Shown here: positions 27,176-36,196 of the stretch, piece by piece | How positions within the stretch are numbered: position 1 is the stretch's first letter | How the letters are laid out: every line of letters begins with the position of its first letter | DNA from: Subtercola boreus | Lineage (GTDB): Bacteria > Actinomycetota > Actinomycetes > Actinomycetales > Microbacteriaceae | Length of the DNA stretch: 64,000 bases | NCBI RefSeq assembly: GCF_003399645.1 | Contig: NZ_NBXD01000029.1 | Coordinates: 40,885 to 104,884 of the forward strand | Reading direction: 5' to 3' | Notes under the pieces: model-generated | Told to the model about the DNA's origin: nothing | Database searches by the model: none | What the model saw: the letters and a program-made list of their open reading frames with translations, nothing else | Program-made: the position numbers and the translations under genes

Positions 27176-27334
27176 TCAGAGGCCGCGCTTGGCCCGCTCT
27201 TCGGCCTCGATGCGGGCGAGAACCTTACGTTCGGACTTGTCGGAGCGCATGATGGCGCGCATCACGAACCAGAACAGCAGCCCGATCGCCAGGGTCGGGA
27301 GAAGGGCACCGAGGGCCGCGAGCACGTCATTCAT
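27176..27334 (-). CDS. small single-pass membrane protein next to lysS
   Basis: A 52-residue gene. It begins MNDVLAALGALLPT, has one transmembrane helix (about 10-29, LAIGLLFWFVMRAIM), then a basic, charged cytoplasmic tail (DKSERKVLARIEAEERAKR). It starts 35 bp after the lysS stop on the same strand and is probably cotranscribed. Such small proteins are common beside lysS in related genera, as I recall, with no known role. Confidence 0.8.
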   Translation of the reverse strand: MNDVLAALGALLPTLAIGLLFWFVMRAIMRSDKSERKVLARIEAEERAKRGL

Positions 27335-27368
27335 CGTGCGTCAACACTACCCCGGGCATCCTGAACGA

Positions 27369-28937
27369 TCACTTGACAAGCGGGAACAGGATGGTCTCAC
27401 GGATGCCGAGGCCAGTGAGGGCCATCAGCAGGCGGTCGATGCCCATGCCGAGGCCACCCGAGGGCGGCATGCCGAACTCGAGAGCGCGCAGAAAGTCTTC
27501 ATCAAGTCGCATCGCTTCGTCGTCGCCGGCAGCGCCCAGGCGGGCCTGCTCGATGAAGCGTTCGCGCTGGATCACGGGGTCGACCAGCTCGGAGTAGGCC
27601 GTGGCGAGTTCGAAGCCGCGGATGTAGAGGTCCCATTTCTCGACGACACCCGGGATGCTGCGGTGCGCGCGGGTGAGTGGACTGGTCTCGAGCGGGAAGT
27701 CCATGACAAAGGTGGGGCGCACCAGAGAACCCTTGACGAAATGCTCCCAGAGCTCTTCGACGTACTTGCCGTGGTTCGGCAGGTGGATCTCGATGCCTTC
27801 CCGGTCGGCGAGCGCCCGGAGGTCGTCGGTCGTGGTCGCCGGCGTGATCAGGATGCCAGCTGCCTCGCTCAGAGACTCGTACATGCTGATGCGATCCCAG
27901 TTGCCGCCGAGGTCGTACTCTGTGCCGTCGGCCCAGGTGACGGTCGTACCACCGGAGACCGCGATCGCGGCGTTCTGGATGAGCGTCTGCGTCAGCTCGG
28001 CCATGGTGTTGTAGTCGCCGTAGGCTTCGTAAGCTTCGAGCATCGCGAACTCGGGGCTGTGCGTCGAGTCGGCGCCCTCGTTCCTGAAGTTGCGGTTGAT
28101 CTCGAAGACCCGGTCGATTCCGCCGACGACGGCCCGCTTCAGAAAGAGCTCGGGTGCGATCCGGAGGTACAGCTCGGTGTCGAAGGCATTGCTGTGGGTC
28201 GAGAACGGGCGGGCCGCCGCTCCCCCGTGCATGGTCTGCAGCATCGGAGTCTCGACCTCGATGAAGGCACGGTCGTCGAACGTCTTGCGCATACTGGCGA
28301 CGGCGAGCGCGCGGGTACGCACCATCTTGCGCGCGTCGTCGCGCACGATGAGGTCAAGGTAACGGTTGCGCGCCCGCGTCTCCTCGTTGAGTTCGCCGTG
28401 CATGTTGGGCAGCGGCTGCAGCGACTTCGAGGCGATGCTCCACTCGGCGACCATCACGCTGAGCTCGCCCGTTCGGCTCGAGATCACCTCGCCACTCATG
28501 AACAGGTGATCGCCCAGGTCGACGAACTCCTTGAAGGCAGCCAGGGACTCGTCGCCGACGATCGCCAGCGAGAACATGCCCTGGATGCGTGCGCCGTCGC
28601 CCGACTGCAGGCTCACGAAGCAGAGCTTGCCCTTGTTGCGCAGATGAACGACGCGGCCCGCGACGCCGACGGTCTCGCCTGTGGTCTCGTCGGCGGTGAG
28701 CTCGCCGTACTTCGCGCGCACGGCCGGAATCGTCGTGGTCACAGCGACCGCGACGGGGTAAGGGTCCACGCCGGTGTCGAGCATCCGCTCGCGCTTCGCC
28801 ATACGGATGATCTGCTGCTCGCTCGCGGCGGCCTCGGCTGCGGCGGCCTCAGCATCCTGCTCCTCGGCGGCCTTGACGGCGTCGAGGTCGATGCCGTCGG
28901 CGGGCTCGGGCTGGGCGTGCTTGGGGTGTGCGGTCAT
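27369..28937 (-). CDS. lysS: lysyl-tRNA synthetase (class II)
   Basis: Charges tRNA-Lys with lysine. The 522-residue class II enzyme shows the anticodon-binding OB fold (about 90-190; [16 protein letters not shown]), motif 1 (around [10 protein letters not shown]), motif 2 ([20 protein letters not shown]) and motif 3 ([13 protein letters not shown]) near the C-terminus. The start was set at MTAHPKHAQ, with AAGGAG about 11 nt ahead. The first 40 residues are an Ala/Glu-rich extension common in actinobacteria. It ends the conserved minus-strand block and is followed by the small membrane protein gene. Confidence 0.97.
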   Translation of the reverse strand: MTAHPKHAQPEPADGIDLDAVKAAEEQDAEAAAAEAAASEQQIIRMAKRERMLDTGVDPYPVAVAVTTTIPAVRAKYGELTADETTGETVGVAGRVVHLRNKGKLCFVSLQSGDGARIQGMFSLAIVGDESLAAFKEFVDLGDHLFMSGEVISSRTGELSVMVAEWSIASKSLQPLPNMHGELNEETRARNRYLDLIVRDDARKMVRTRALAVASMRKTFDDRAFIEVETPMLQTMHGGAAARPFSTHSNAFDTELYLRIAPELFLKRAVVGGIDRVFEINRNFRNEGADSTHSPEFAMLEAYEAYGDYNTMAELTQTLIQNAAIAVSGGTTVTWADGTEYDLGGNWDRISMYESLSEAAGILITPATTTDDLRALADREGIEIHLPNHGKYVEELWEHFVKGSLVRPTFVMDFPLETSPLTRAHRSIPGVVEKWDLYIRGFELATAYSELVDPVIQRERFIEQARLGAAGDDEAMRLDEDFLRALEFGMPPSGGLGMGIDRLLMALTGLGIRETILFPLVK

Positions 28938-29052
28938 GCGGCGGCGGCTCCTTGAAAGTCGCACCCAGTTTACGGTGGCGCCGAGGACCCCGGGTGCGAG
29001 CGGCCTCTGCGCCAGCCGAGCGGGGGCGACGGGGCCAGCCGAGCGAGCGGCG

Positions 29053-29934
29053 TCAGCCGAGGTAGATGGACTCGTTGTCGATGAGGCGGGTGGCGCCGAC
29101 CCGAGCGGCGACCAGCACGATCGCCCTGCCGCGGTAGTTGTCGTCGACCGGTCGGAAGGTGGCGGGGTTCACGACGCTGAAGTACTCCAGCTGGACGAGT
29201 GGCTCGCCCATTCCCGCCGACTGGGCGGCCGCGATGACCGCGTCGATTCCGCTGACCGCGGCAGACTCTGCCGCTTCGAGTGTTCGCGAGAGCACCCGTG
29301 CCGCGAGCCGTTCGCGCTCATCGAGGAAACGGTTGCGGCTCGAGAGGGCGAGCCCGTCGTCTTCACGCACCGTCTCGACGACCTCGACCGTTACCGGAAT
29401 GTTCAGGTCGCGAACCATGCGGCTGACGACGAACACCTGCTGGGCATCCTTCTGCCCGAAGAGCACTGCGTGGGGCTGCACGATGTTCAGCAGCTTGTCG
29501 ACCACCACGAGCACGCCGTCGAAGTGCCCGGCTCGGCTCCGGCCCTCGAACCGATTGCCGACATCGCCGGCGGAGATCTTCGTCTGGGTCTTGCCGTCGG
29601 GGTACATCTCCGAAGCGGTCGGGGCGAAGACGATCGACGCCCTGCCCTCCCGGTCGACGCCGGCGAGCGTGTCGAGGTCGGCGTCGAGGTCGCGCGGGTA
29701 CCGGTCGAGGTCTTCTGTCTCGCTGAACTGCAAAGGGTTCACGAAGACCGAGACGACCACCACGTCTGCGACATCCTGCGCCCGGGCGACGAGCGCGAGG
29801 TGCCCGTCGTGCAGGGCACCCATGGTGGGAACCAGAGCCACGCGGGGTTCCGCGACTCCTCGGCCCCGGGCATCCTGAACCGCGGCAGCGACCGCAGCGC
29901 GCACCTCGACAATGGTGGCGGCGAGTGTCGGCAC
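29053..29934 (-). CDS. panC: pantothenate synthetase
   Basis: Joins pantoate and beta-alanine with ATP to make pantothenate. The 293-residue product has the nucleotidyltransferase HxGH-type motif in [18 protein letters not shown], the GQKDAQQ motif and the KISAG/KMSKS-like region [10 protein letters not shown]. The start is a GTG directly behind AAAGGAGATACC, a strong ribosome site. It follows the DUF2520 gene on the same strand after 242 bp and precedes lysS by 115 bp. Confidence 0.95.
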   Translation of the reverse strand: MPTLAATIVEVRAAVAAAVQDARGRGVAEPRVALVPTMGALHDGHLALVARAQDVADVVVVSVFVNPLQFSETEDLDRYPRDLDADLDTLAGVDREGRASIVFAPTASEMYPDGKTQTKISAGDVGNRFEGRSRAGHFDGVLVVVDKLLNIVQPHAVLFGQKDAQQVFVVSRMVRDLNIPVTVEVVETVREDDGLALSSRNRFLDERERLAARVLSRTLEAAESAAVSGIDAVIAAAQSAGMGEPLVQLEYFSVVNPATFRPVDDNYRGRAIVLVAARVGATRLIDNESIYLG

Positions 29935-30176
29935 GGTATCTCCTTTACTGCACGGGCGAGATCGCTCCGCTGGGCCCGATGGGCGGGCCGGATGCTCGTG
30001 CACCCGCCCCGCGCCCCGCAATCGTCTGATCGCCGGCCGTGAGGCGACACCCGACGCCGCGCAGACGAACCGCCGCGGCCCCCGAAGTGACGCCCCCAGA
30101 ATGTTACCCGGGTTGCCGCACCCCGCCGTACCCGTGGAGCGGGTCCCGCTCGGGGCCGCCTTCACACCGCCCGCCG

Positions 30177-30905
30177 TCACGAACCAAGCGGTAGGCCCAG
30201 TGCGTCTTCGGGGCCGACCGCACGCTGCAGTGCGTTCTCGACCGATGACCGCACCAGGGGAGCAAGAAACCGGCCCGGTGAACCGATGCCGATGCCGCTC
30301 AGGATGCCGGTGGCCTGGTTCACGATGGAACTCGAGAAGGTGGTCGCCGTCTCGATCGCATCGGCGTAGGCGGTGCGATCCTGCTCCGCCACGACGATCG
30401 GCTCCCCGCCCATCTCGACGACGAGCGCCTGACCGATCGGCAGCACGGGCGCTGGTGCGGTCACGGCGAAGTAGGCCCCTGCGAGCCGGGCGATATCGAT
30501 GCTCGACCCGGTGAAACTCATCGCGGGGTGCAGCGCGAGCGGAATGGCGCCGGCCGAGAGCGCCGGTGCCAGCACTCCGATGCCGAACTGCGCGGCCGTG
30601 TGGATGACCAGCTGACCCGGCTGCCACGCCCCCGCCGCCGCGAGCCCTGCAACGAGCGACTCGAGCTGGTCGGAGGGAACCGCCAGCAGCACGAGTTCAC
30701 TCCGCTCGATGAGCTGCGGGATCTCGAGGATCGGAGCGCCGGGCAACATCACCTCGGCCCGGTCGCGGCTCGCCTCGGAGACCGCGGCCACCCCGACGAT
30801 CGCGTGCCCCGCACCGGCCAGGGCTGCGCCCAGAACCGGCCCGACGCGTCCGGCCCCGATGATGCCGATGCCGAGACGTCCGGAGCGCTGCTGGGGTGGG
30901 GCCAT
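30177..30905 (-). CDS. Rossmann-fold DUF2520 oxidoreductase-like protein
   Basis: A ~242-residue protein with an N-terminal NAD(P)-binding fold (LGIGIIGAGRVGPVLGA, then a serine/acid strand end) and a C-terminal DUF2520 helical domain. Proteins with this layout commonly lie just upstream of panC and are thought to be dehydrogenases related to pyrroline-5-carboxylate or ketopantoate reductases, but the reaction is not settled. The ATG at 30905 was chosen; a GTG at 30920 is an alternative and neither has a strong ribosome site. The stop lies 242 bp before panC, and that gap holds no recognisable gene. Confidence 0.82.
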   Translation of the reverse strand: MAPPQQRSGRLGIGIIGAGRVGPVLGAALAGAGHAIVGVAAVSEASRDRAEVMLPGAPILEIPQLIERSELVLLAVPSDQLESLVAGLAAAGAWQPGQLVIHTAAQFGIGVLAPALSAGAIPLALHPAMSFTGSSIDIARLAGAYFAVTAPAPVLPIGQALVVEMGGEPIVVAEQDRTAYADAIETATTFSSSIVNQATGILSGIGIGSPGRFLAPLVRSSVENALQRAVGPEDALGLPLGS

Positions 30906-30933
30906 GCGTTCCAGTGTCACACAGCGGCCGCGC

Positions 30934-32655
30934 TCACACAGCCCAGCGGTGGGTAACGTCGGCGCGGAGGGCCTCGACGGCGGCCTCGGAGACATCCGTG
31001 AATGCTGTGAGAGCGGAGGCGCGGTCGATCACGCCGAGCTCGGCTCGCACCGGCCCCGAGATCGTGGTGAAGTGCAGCTCGGCGAGGTCGAGCATGCGGC
31101 GCACCGGGCCCTGCGACACCCGCACGCTCTGCAACCGGGCCAGGGGCAGCACGGTCAGTCGCCGCCAGAAGAAGCCGGTGCGCAGCAGTACGGCATCGCC
31201 GGAGCGGGCGAACCCGGTGCGCCGCCAGGAGAACGGTCTCAACCACTGCGCCCGCCGCGGCGTCGACGAGAACGCGGATGCTGCGACCGACGCCGCACCC
31301 GGCCCCGCGGAATCCGCAGCCGCGCCCGGCCCCGCCGCACCCGGCCCCGCGGAATCCGCAGCCGCGCCCGGCCCCGCCGCACCTCCGCCGCGCGCCGTCA
31401 GTCCCGCCAGAACCAGGCCCTGCGTCTCAACACTCGCCAGCCCCGGCAGCAGCAGCGCCAGCACTTTCTCGACGTCGGCGATGCGCCCGACCGGCAGCAG
31501 CAGAGTGTGGGGCGCCGACGACGACCCGCGGCCCGACGCGTGTCCCGCCCTGTTGATGCGGATCACCCACCAGCCCATCGGCCGCCACAGAATGGGCTGC
31601 GTCACCTCGATCGCGTGGATTCGCCCCGGCGGCAGCGTGTCGTTGCTGGTGGTGAAGAGTCCGAAGCCGACCCGTACGCCGTCGGGGGTCGCCGCAATCG
31701 AGTAGCGCACCGACTTCGAGAACCGCCGAACGTAGTACCCGAGCGAGCCGAGCACGCTGGGAAGCAGAAGGAACAGCAGGAAGTATCGGTGCCAGACGAC
31801 GGTCGAAACGAAGAGTGCAGCGATGACGAGCAGCAGCACGACGGTGAACTCGCTCACGACGAGCGATCCGAGCAGGCGAAGCGGCGAGATCTTCACGACC
31901 GACTCGGGTGGCGCCATGGCAGGGTCGAGCTCCGGCCCGAGCAATTCGTTCACGCGACGGTTCAGGATGCCGGCTTCGCCGGTCGACACCGCGCTCCCGC
32001 TCACCGCGCTCCCGCTCACCACTCCCCGCGCCTCCGCACTCACGGCAGCCTCTGCGCGCTGCACCCCCGACGCGCGCCGCAGGATCTCACGGCGCAGCTC
32101 GTCGACCTGGCTCGATCCGAGGTAGGAGAGCTCGACCTTGGCATCCTGCCCGGCGACGTTCAGCTCGATGCGGGCCGCGCCGAACAGCCGAGCGAGCAGC
32201 GGGCGGGTGATGTGGATCCCCTGGATGCGGTCGAGTCGGGCCTGACGGTTGTGACGAAAGAGCACCCCGCTGCGCACCTCGACGGCATCCTCGCCGATGC
32301 GGAAGGTGTGCATCCGCCAGGCGAGGGCGAATGCAGCGATCGCGAGCAGCAGCACTCCGATCACGATGAGGATCGCGACACCGGTCTGCCCGGTCTCGTA
32401 GATGGCGGTGATCGGGTCGCCGCCGAAGGTGCGACCGGAGTCGCCCGAACCCTCGCCGCCGCCCCCGCCCGGCCCGGTCGGCCCGCCCGTCTGGCCGATG
32501 ACCAGCTCGACGAGGCGCTCGCGCAGGTTGCCGATGACGAACGCCAGAATGGCGACGAACGCGATACCGCCCTTCAGGAGCGGCGACGCCCAGTGCAGCC
32601 GGTGCCACTCCCCGTCGGTCAGGAGTTCGACGGCCCGCCGCACGACGTCGCTCAC
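30934..32655 (-). CDS. bPH2 (DUF304) multi-domain membrane protein
   Basis: A 573-residue membrane protein of the YdbT type. It has a first pair of transmembrane helices (about 25-110, separated by a Gly/Pro-rich loop), a bacterial PH domain (MHTFRIGEDAVEVRSGVLFRHN in parts), a second helix pair (about 250-300), a second PH domain, a Pro/Ala/Gly low-complexity spacer (PGAAADSAG repeats) and a third PH domain at the C-terminus. It starts with GTG in a GTGA overlap with the smaller bPH2 gene. The two probably form one membrane complex; in Bacillus such pairs affect resistance to antimicrobial compounds. Function here is unproven. Direct repeats at 31305-31380 encode the spacer. Confidence 0.85.
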   Translation of the reverse strand: MSDVVRRAVELLTDGEWHRLHWASPLLKGGIAFVAILAFVIGNLRERLVELVIGQTGGPTGPGGGGGEGSGDSGRTFGGDPITAIYETGQTGVAILIVIGVLLLAIAAFALAWRMHTFRIGEDAVEVRSGVLFRHNRQARLDRIQGIHITRPLLARLFGAARIELNVAGQDAKVELSYLGSSQVDELRREILRRASGVQRAEAAVSAEARGVVSGSAVSGSAVSTGEAGILNRRVNELLGPELDPAMAPPESVVKISPLRLLGSLVVSEFTVVLLLVIAALFVSTVVWHRYFLLFLLLPSVLGSLGYYVRRFSKSVRYSIAATPDGVRVGFGLFTTSNDTLPPGRIHAIEVTQPILWRPMGWWVIRINRAGHASGRGSSSAPHTLLLPVGRIADVEKVLALLLPGLASVETQGLVLAGLTARGGGAAGPGAAADSAGPGAAGPGAAADSAGPGAASVAASAFSSTPRRAQWLRPFSWRRTGFARSGDAVLLRTGFFWRRLTVLPLARLQSVRVSQGPVRRMLDLAELHFTTISGPVRAELGVIDRASALTAFTDVSEAAVEALRADVTHRWAV

Positions 32656-33209
32656 AGGCCCGACCGGCGTGACTCTGCCAGTGCGACCAACCGGTCGCGC
32701 AACTCGTCGGCCTCGGCCTCGGGCAGCCCCGGAATCACGACCCCGGTCGCAGCCGCGGCCGTCACGAACTTGAGGTCGCTCAGCCCGAGGGCGCGCCCGA
32801 GCGGTCCGCGGTTGACGTCGATCAGCTGCATGCGCCCGTACGGAACCGCGACGATGCGAAAGAACATGATCCCGCGACGAAAGAGCAGATCGTCTTCTCG
32901 CAACTGGAATCCGATCGCACGGGCCCGGCGGGGAGCCACCACGAGCAGCACCAGCATTATCGCGAGCGAGACCCCGAGCATCCACCACCCGAACCACGCC
33001 CCGAAGACGTAGACGAAGAACAGGCTGATCGCGGCGAGCACAACACCGGTCACGAACGAGCCGGCGATCTCGATGCCCACATACCTCGGACTGACTCGCC
33101 GCCACTCACCGTCGTGGGCCAGCCGGCGCGACCCGCGCACCCGACGCGCCCTGCGCGTGGGACCCGCTTCGTCGGACACGCCCGAGCCGCCCCCCTCGGC
33201 GTCGCTCAC
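32652..33209 (-). CDS. bPH2 (DUF304) membrane protein, YdbS-like
   Basis: A 185-residue protein with an Arg-rich N-terminus, two transmembrane helices (about 47-90) and one bacterial PH domain (FQLREDDLLFRRGIMFF, VPYGRMQLIDVNRGPLGR, LKFVTAAAATGVVIPGL). It pairs with the larger bPH2 protein, whose GTG overlaps its stop. It follows the DUF3180 gene by only 3 bp, so it belongs to the folate-gene transcription unit. Confidence 0.87.
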   Translation of the reverse strand: MSDAEGGGSGVSDEAGPTRRARRVRGSRRLAHDGEWRRVSPRYVGIEIAGSFVTGVVLAAISLFFVYVFGAWFGWWMLGVSLAIMLVLLVVAPRRARAIGFQLREDDLLFRRGIMFFRIVAVPYGRMQLIDVNRGPLGRALGLSDLKFVTAAAATGVVIPGLPEAEADELRDRLVALAESRRSGL

Positions 33210-33212
33210 GGC

Positions 33213-33698
33213 TCAGCCCAGCCGGCGGTCGGGTACCGCTTCAGGATGATCGGGGTCACGGTCGTCCGGTGGCAGCGTGCAGAGCTTCTCGGCCACCAGG
33301 CCGCACACGAGGAAGACGACACCGGCGATTGCGGCACCGATGCTCAACCAGAGCGAGGCGACGGCCGGCACGACCGCCCGCGACAGCAGGTAGACGACCA
33401 CGCCGAACCCCACGCCCGCGATGAGGGAACCGACCATGCTCGACGCCTTCGCCAGCACGACGACCCTCATCGCGCGGAACGGATCGATCGGGCGCTGGTT
33501 CGTTCCCCTGATCGCCCGGCCGATGGGCAGGGCCAGCGCGAGCACGATCGCCCCGGCCGCGACGAGGGTGATCGACAGCGACAGGGGCAGCGCAATGATC
33601 GGCCGGCCCGTCGATGCAAGCGCGATCTCGACGACGAACCCCACGAAACCCCCGAAAATGGCGAGCAGAACGAGGGTGAGCGGCCGGGTGCGCCTCAC
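33213..33698 (-). CDS. DUF3180 membrane protein
   Basis: A 161-residue protein with four predicted transmembrane helices (about 6-28, 36-60, 80-104, 110-135) and a charged C-terminal tail. It starts with GTG in a GTGA overlap with folK. DUF3180 proteins follow folK in many actinobacteria; their role is unknown. The strict coupling suggests co-expression with the folate genes rather than a proven functional link. Confidence 0.87.
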   Translation of the reverse strand: MRRTRPLTLVLLAIFGGFVGFVVEIALASTGRPIIALPLSLSITLVAAGAIVLALALPIGRAIRGTNQRPIDPFRAMRVVVLAKASSMVGSLIAGVGFGVVVYLLSRAVVPAVASLWLSIGAAIAGVVFLVCGLVAEKLCTLPPDDRDPDHPEAVPDRRLG

Positions 33699-34219
33699 GG
33701 GGTCCACCGGGCGATGAGTCGCGGACTCTCGTACGTCGCCGCCAGGAGCGGCCCGATCGCACCGCGCCCCGGCAGATCGGCCCCGGGCTGGATCTCGTAC
33801 CAGGGGGCCAGAACGAACGCCCGCTCGAAGGCGCGAGGATGCGGCAGGGTCAGGGTGTCGTCGTGCTGCTCGAGCCCGGCGAACGTGACGATGTCGAGGT
33901 CGAGGGTGCGGTCGCCCCACCGTTCCAGCCGCACCCGGTCGTGCGCCTGCTCGATGACCTGCAGCGCATCGAGCAACTCGTGCGGTTTCAGTGCCGAACG
34001 CACGAGGATGACCGCGTTGATGTACGACGGAGCGTCGAGGTCGACTCCTTCGGGCTTCAGAGCATCGGTCTCGTAGAAGCTCGACACCTCGTCGACGACC
34101 ACACCGTCCAGCTGGTTGATCTCGGCGATCGCCTGCCGGAGTGTCGCCTCGCGGTCACCGAGGTTGCTGCCCAGCGCGATGACCGCCGGCAGGGTCACCC
34201 GCAGCTTCTCGCGCCTCAC
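33695..34219 (-). CDS. folK: 6-hydroxymethyl-7,8-dihydropterin pyrophosphokinase
   Basis: Transfers pyrophosphate from ATP to hydroxymethyl-dihydropterin in folate synthesis. The product of about 174 residues shows ALGSNLGDR, SSFYETDA, INAVILVRS, RWGDRTLDLDIVTF and LPHPRAFERAFVL, the complete HPPK signature. The GTG at 34219 was chosen because it overlaps the folB stop (GTGA), as do all neighbouring genes; an internal GTG at 34198 would also work. GTGA coupling to DUF3180 downstream. Confidence 0.94.
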   Translation of the reverse strand: MRREKLRVTLPAVIALGSNLGDREATLRQAIAEINQLDGVVVDEVSSFYETDALKPEGVDLDAPSYINAVILVRSALKPHELLDALQVIEQAHDRVRLERWGDRTLDLDIVTFAGLEQHDDTLTLPHPRAFERAFVLAPWYEIQPGADLPGRGAIGPLLAATYESPRLIARWTP

Positions 34220-34626
34220 GCCCGGCTCCGGGTGATGGTGATCGCGACGTCGTCGAACGGCAGACCGATCGGCGCCTCGGGCTTGTGCACGGTCACGCGC
34301 GTGACGGTGACCCGCGCAAACGCCAGCGCAACGACGGCGATGCGCTCCGCGAGGGTCTCCAGTAGGTCGACGGGGTTCTGGGCCACCGCATCGTGGACAG
34401 CGTGCGCGAAGACGCCGTAGTTGACCGTCTGGCCGAGGTCGTCGGCCGCCGCCGCAGCGCGGGTGTCCAGCCACACCGTGACGTCGACGACGAAAGGCTG
34501 GCCGTCACGGCGTTCGTGGTCGTACACACCGTGGTTCGCCTGCACGGCGAGGCCGGTCAGCGTGATCGAGTCGAGTTCATCAGGCACTCTGGCGAGAATA
34601 GTGGATGCCGCACCCCCGTCACTCAT
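34216..34626 (-). CDS. folB: dihydroneopterin aldolase
   Basis: Converts dihydroneopterin to hydroxymethyl-dihydropterin and glycolaldehyde. The 136-residue product has the family strand ITLTGLAVQANHGVYDHER with the active-site Glu, VDVTVWLDTRAAA, VNYGVFAHAV and VTVHKPEAPI with the conserved Lys. The ATG overlaps the folP stop (ATGA); an upstream in-frame ATG inside folP is unlikely. Coupled to folK. Confidence 0.94.
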   Translation of the reverse strand: MSDGGAASTILARVPDELDSITLTGLAVQANHGVYDHERRDGQPFVVDVTVWLDTRAAAAADDLGQTVNYGVFAHAVHDAVAQNPVDLLETLAERIAVVALAFARVTVTRVTVHKPEAPIGLPFDDVAITITRSRA

Positions 34627-35513
34627 GCGGCACCCCGTTTCCACGCCTCAGCGACACCGAGGGCGGCCTTCGTCGTCTCGACATCGTGCACCCGCACGGC
34701 CCATGCGCCCTGCTGGGCAGCCAGGGCGGCGACGACGGCAGAGGGGAAGTCCCGCGCCTGCATCGGCGCGCCCTCCTCGACGAGTTCACCGATAAAGCCC
34801 TTGCGGGAGGCGCCGACGACGACAGGCAACCCGAAGGCCGTGAGACGGTCGAGGTGACCCAGAACCTTCCAGTTGTGCTCCGACAGCTTCGCGAACCCCA
34901 GACCCGGGTCTACCAGGAGGCGTGCCGGGCTGACCCCGCGAACGATCAGCTCGGCGACGCGGTACTCCAGCTCCGCCGCGACCTCGGCCACCACGTCGCC
35001 GTAGACAGCCTTCGAGTTCATGATGGCGCTGTGGCCGCGCCAGTGCGAGACGATCAGCGGAACGTCGAGGCTGATCACGGCCTCCGTCATCGCCTCATCG
35101 GCGAGGCCGCCCGACACGTCGTTCACGATCAGGGCACCGGCCTCGACGGCGAGCCGCGCGGTCGAAGCATTCATCGTGTCGACACTCACTGCCAGACCCT
35201 GTTCGGCGAGGTTCCGGATGACCGGCAGCACCCTCGCCTGTTCCTCCGCCACAGCGATCCGCTCGGCCCCGGGTCTGGTCGACTCACCGCCGACGTCGAT
35301 GATGTCGGCTCCGGCGGCCGCCAGCTCGAGCCCGTGCGCCACGGCGGCTTCGGCGCGCAGCCAGCGCCCCCCGTCGCTGAACGAGTCGCTCGTGACGTTC
35401 AGGATGGCCATGATGAGGGTGCGGCCCTCTGGCAGGCCGGCGTAGGTGGCGCGGGGCAGCTGCCCCGCCGAACCCTGCCTGCGGCGGGAGAAGGCTGCCC
35501 CGACCTCGCTCAC
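34623..35513 (-). CDS. folP: dihydropteroate synthase
   Basis: Condenses p-aminobenzoate with hydroxymethyl-dihydropterin pyrophosphate, the target step of sulphonamides. The 296-residue TIM-barrel protein shows MAILNVTSDSFSDGG, DIIDVGGESTRPG, VSVDTMNA, NDVSGG, LVDPGLGF and GASRKGF, all family signatures. The GTG start overlaps the folE stop (GTGA). The first ~25 residues are a variable extension. Confidence 0.96.
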   Translation of the reverse strand: MSEVGAAFSRRRQGSAGQLPRATYAGLPEGRTLIMAILNVTSDSFSDGGRWLRAEAAVAHGLELAAAGADIIDVGGESTRPGAERIAVAEEQARVLPVIRNLAEQGLAVSVDTMNASTARLAVEAGALIVNDVSGGLADEAMTEAVISLDVPLIVSHWRGHSAIMNSKAVYGDVVAEVAAELEYRVAELIVRGVSPARLLVDPGLGFAKLSEHNWKVLGHLDRLTAFGLPVVVGASRKGFIGELVEEGAPMQARDFPSAVVAALAAQQGAWAVRVHDVETTKAALGVAEAWKRGAA

Positions 35514-36178
35514 AGCGAGACCTCTCGGCCCGCGCGGCCGGCCGCCGCCGTGACGGCAGCGGCAGAGCCAGCGGCAGCGGCCATACCCGCACCCGCACGC
35601 GCACCGAAGGCACTTGCCCCGATCAACCCCATCAGCTCCGCCCGGGCGGCGGGCTCCGAGAGCGTGCCACGCGACGCGACCGTCACCGTGGTGCTGCCGG
35701 CCTGCTGGGGCCCGCGCATCGTGACACAGCCGTGCGACGCCTCAAGGACGACGAGTACTCCCGCAGCATCCAGCGCTTCAGAGAGGGTGGACGCGATCTC
35801 CTCGCCCAGTCGCTCCTGCAGCTGCGGGCGGTTCGCCAGCACCTCGATCACAGCGGGGATGCGACCGAGACCGATCAGCCGGTCATCCGGAACATAGGCT
35901 ACGTGGGCGACCCCCCGGAACGGCAGCAGGTGGTGTTCGCACACCGAACGGAACGCGAGGCCCCGCACCAGTACGGGCTCTGGCGGAGCGCTTCCGTCGA
36001 ACGGGTACGTCTCGCCGAGCGCCTGCCGAGCATCGGCACCCACACCGGCGAAGAACTCGGAATACGCCTCGGCGACCCGCCGGGGTGTGTTCACGAGCCC
36101 TTCGCGCTGGGGGTCTTCGCCGATGGCTTCGATCAGCTCGAGCACCGCCGCCTCGATCCGCTGCCTGTTCACCGCCAC
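35510..36178 (-). CDS. folE: GTP cyclohydrolase I
   Basis: Converts GTP to dihydroneopterin triphosphate, the first step of folate synthesis. The 222-residue product has EDPQREGLVNTPRRVAEA, the zinc-binding FRSVCEHHLLPF (Cys and His ligands), VIGLGRIP-type RLIGLGRIP, and SHGCVTMRG with the second zinc Cys. An unusual Ala/Gly-rich tail of about 25 residues follows the normal end (about residue 190) and carries the coupling to folP. GTG start. ftsH ends 18 bp upstream on the same strand. Confidence 0.96.
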   Translation of the reverse strand: MAVNRQRIEAAVLELIEAIGEDPQREGLVNTPRRVAEAYSEFFAGVGADARQALGETYPFDGSAPPEPVLVRGLAFRSVCEHHLLPFRGVAHVAYVPDDRLIGLGRIPAVIEVLANRPQLQERLGEEIASTLSEALDAAGVLVVLEASHGCVTMRGPQQAGSTTVTVASRGTLSEPAARAELMGLIGASAFGARAGAGMAAAAGSAAAVTAAAGRAGREVSL

Positions 36179-36196
36179 CGAACCGCGGGCCGGCTG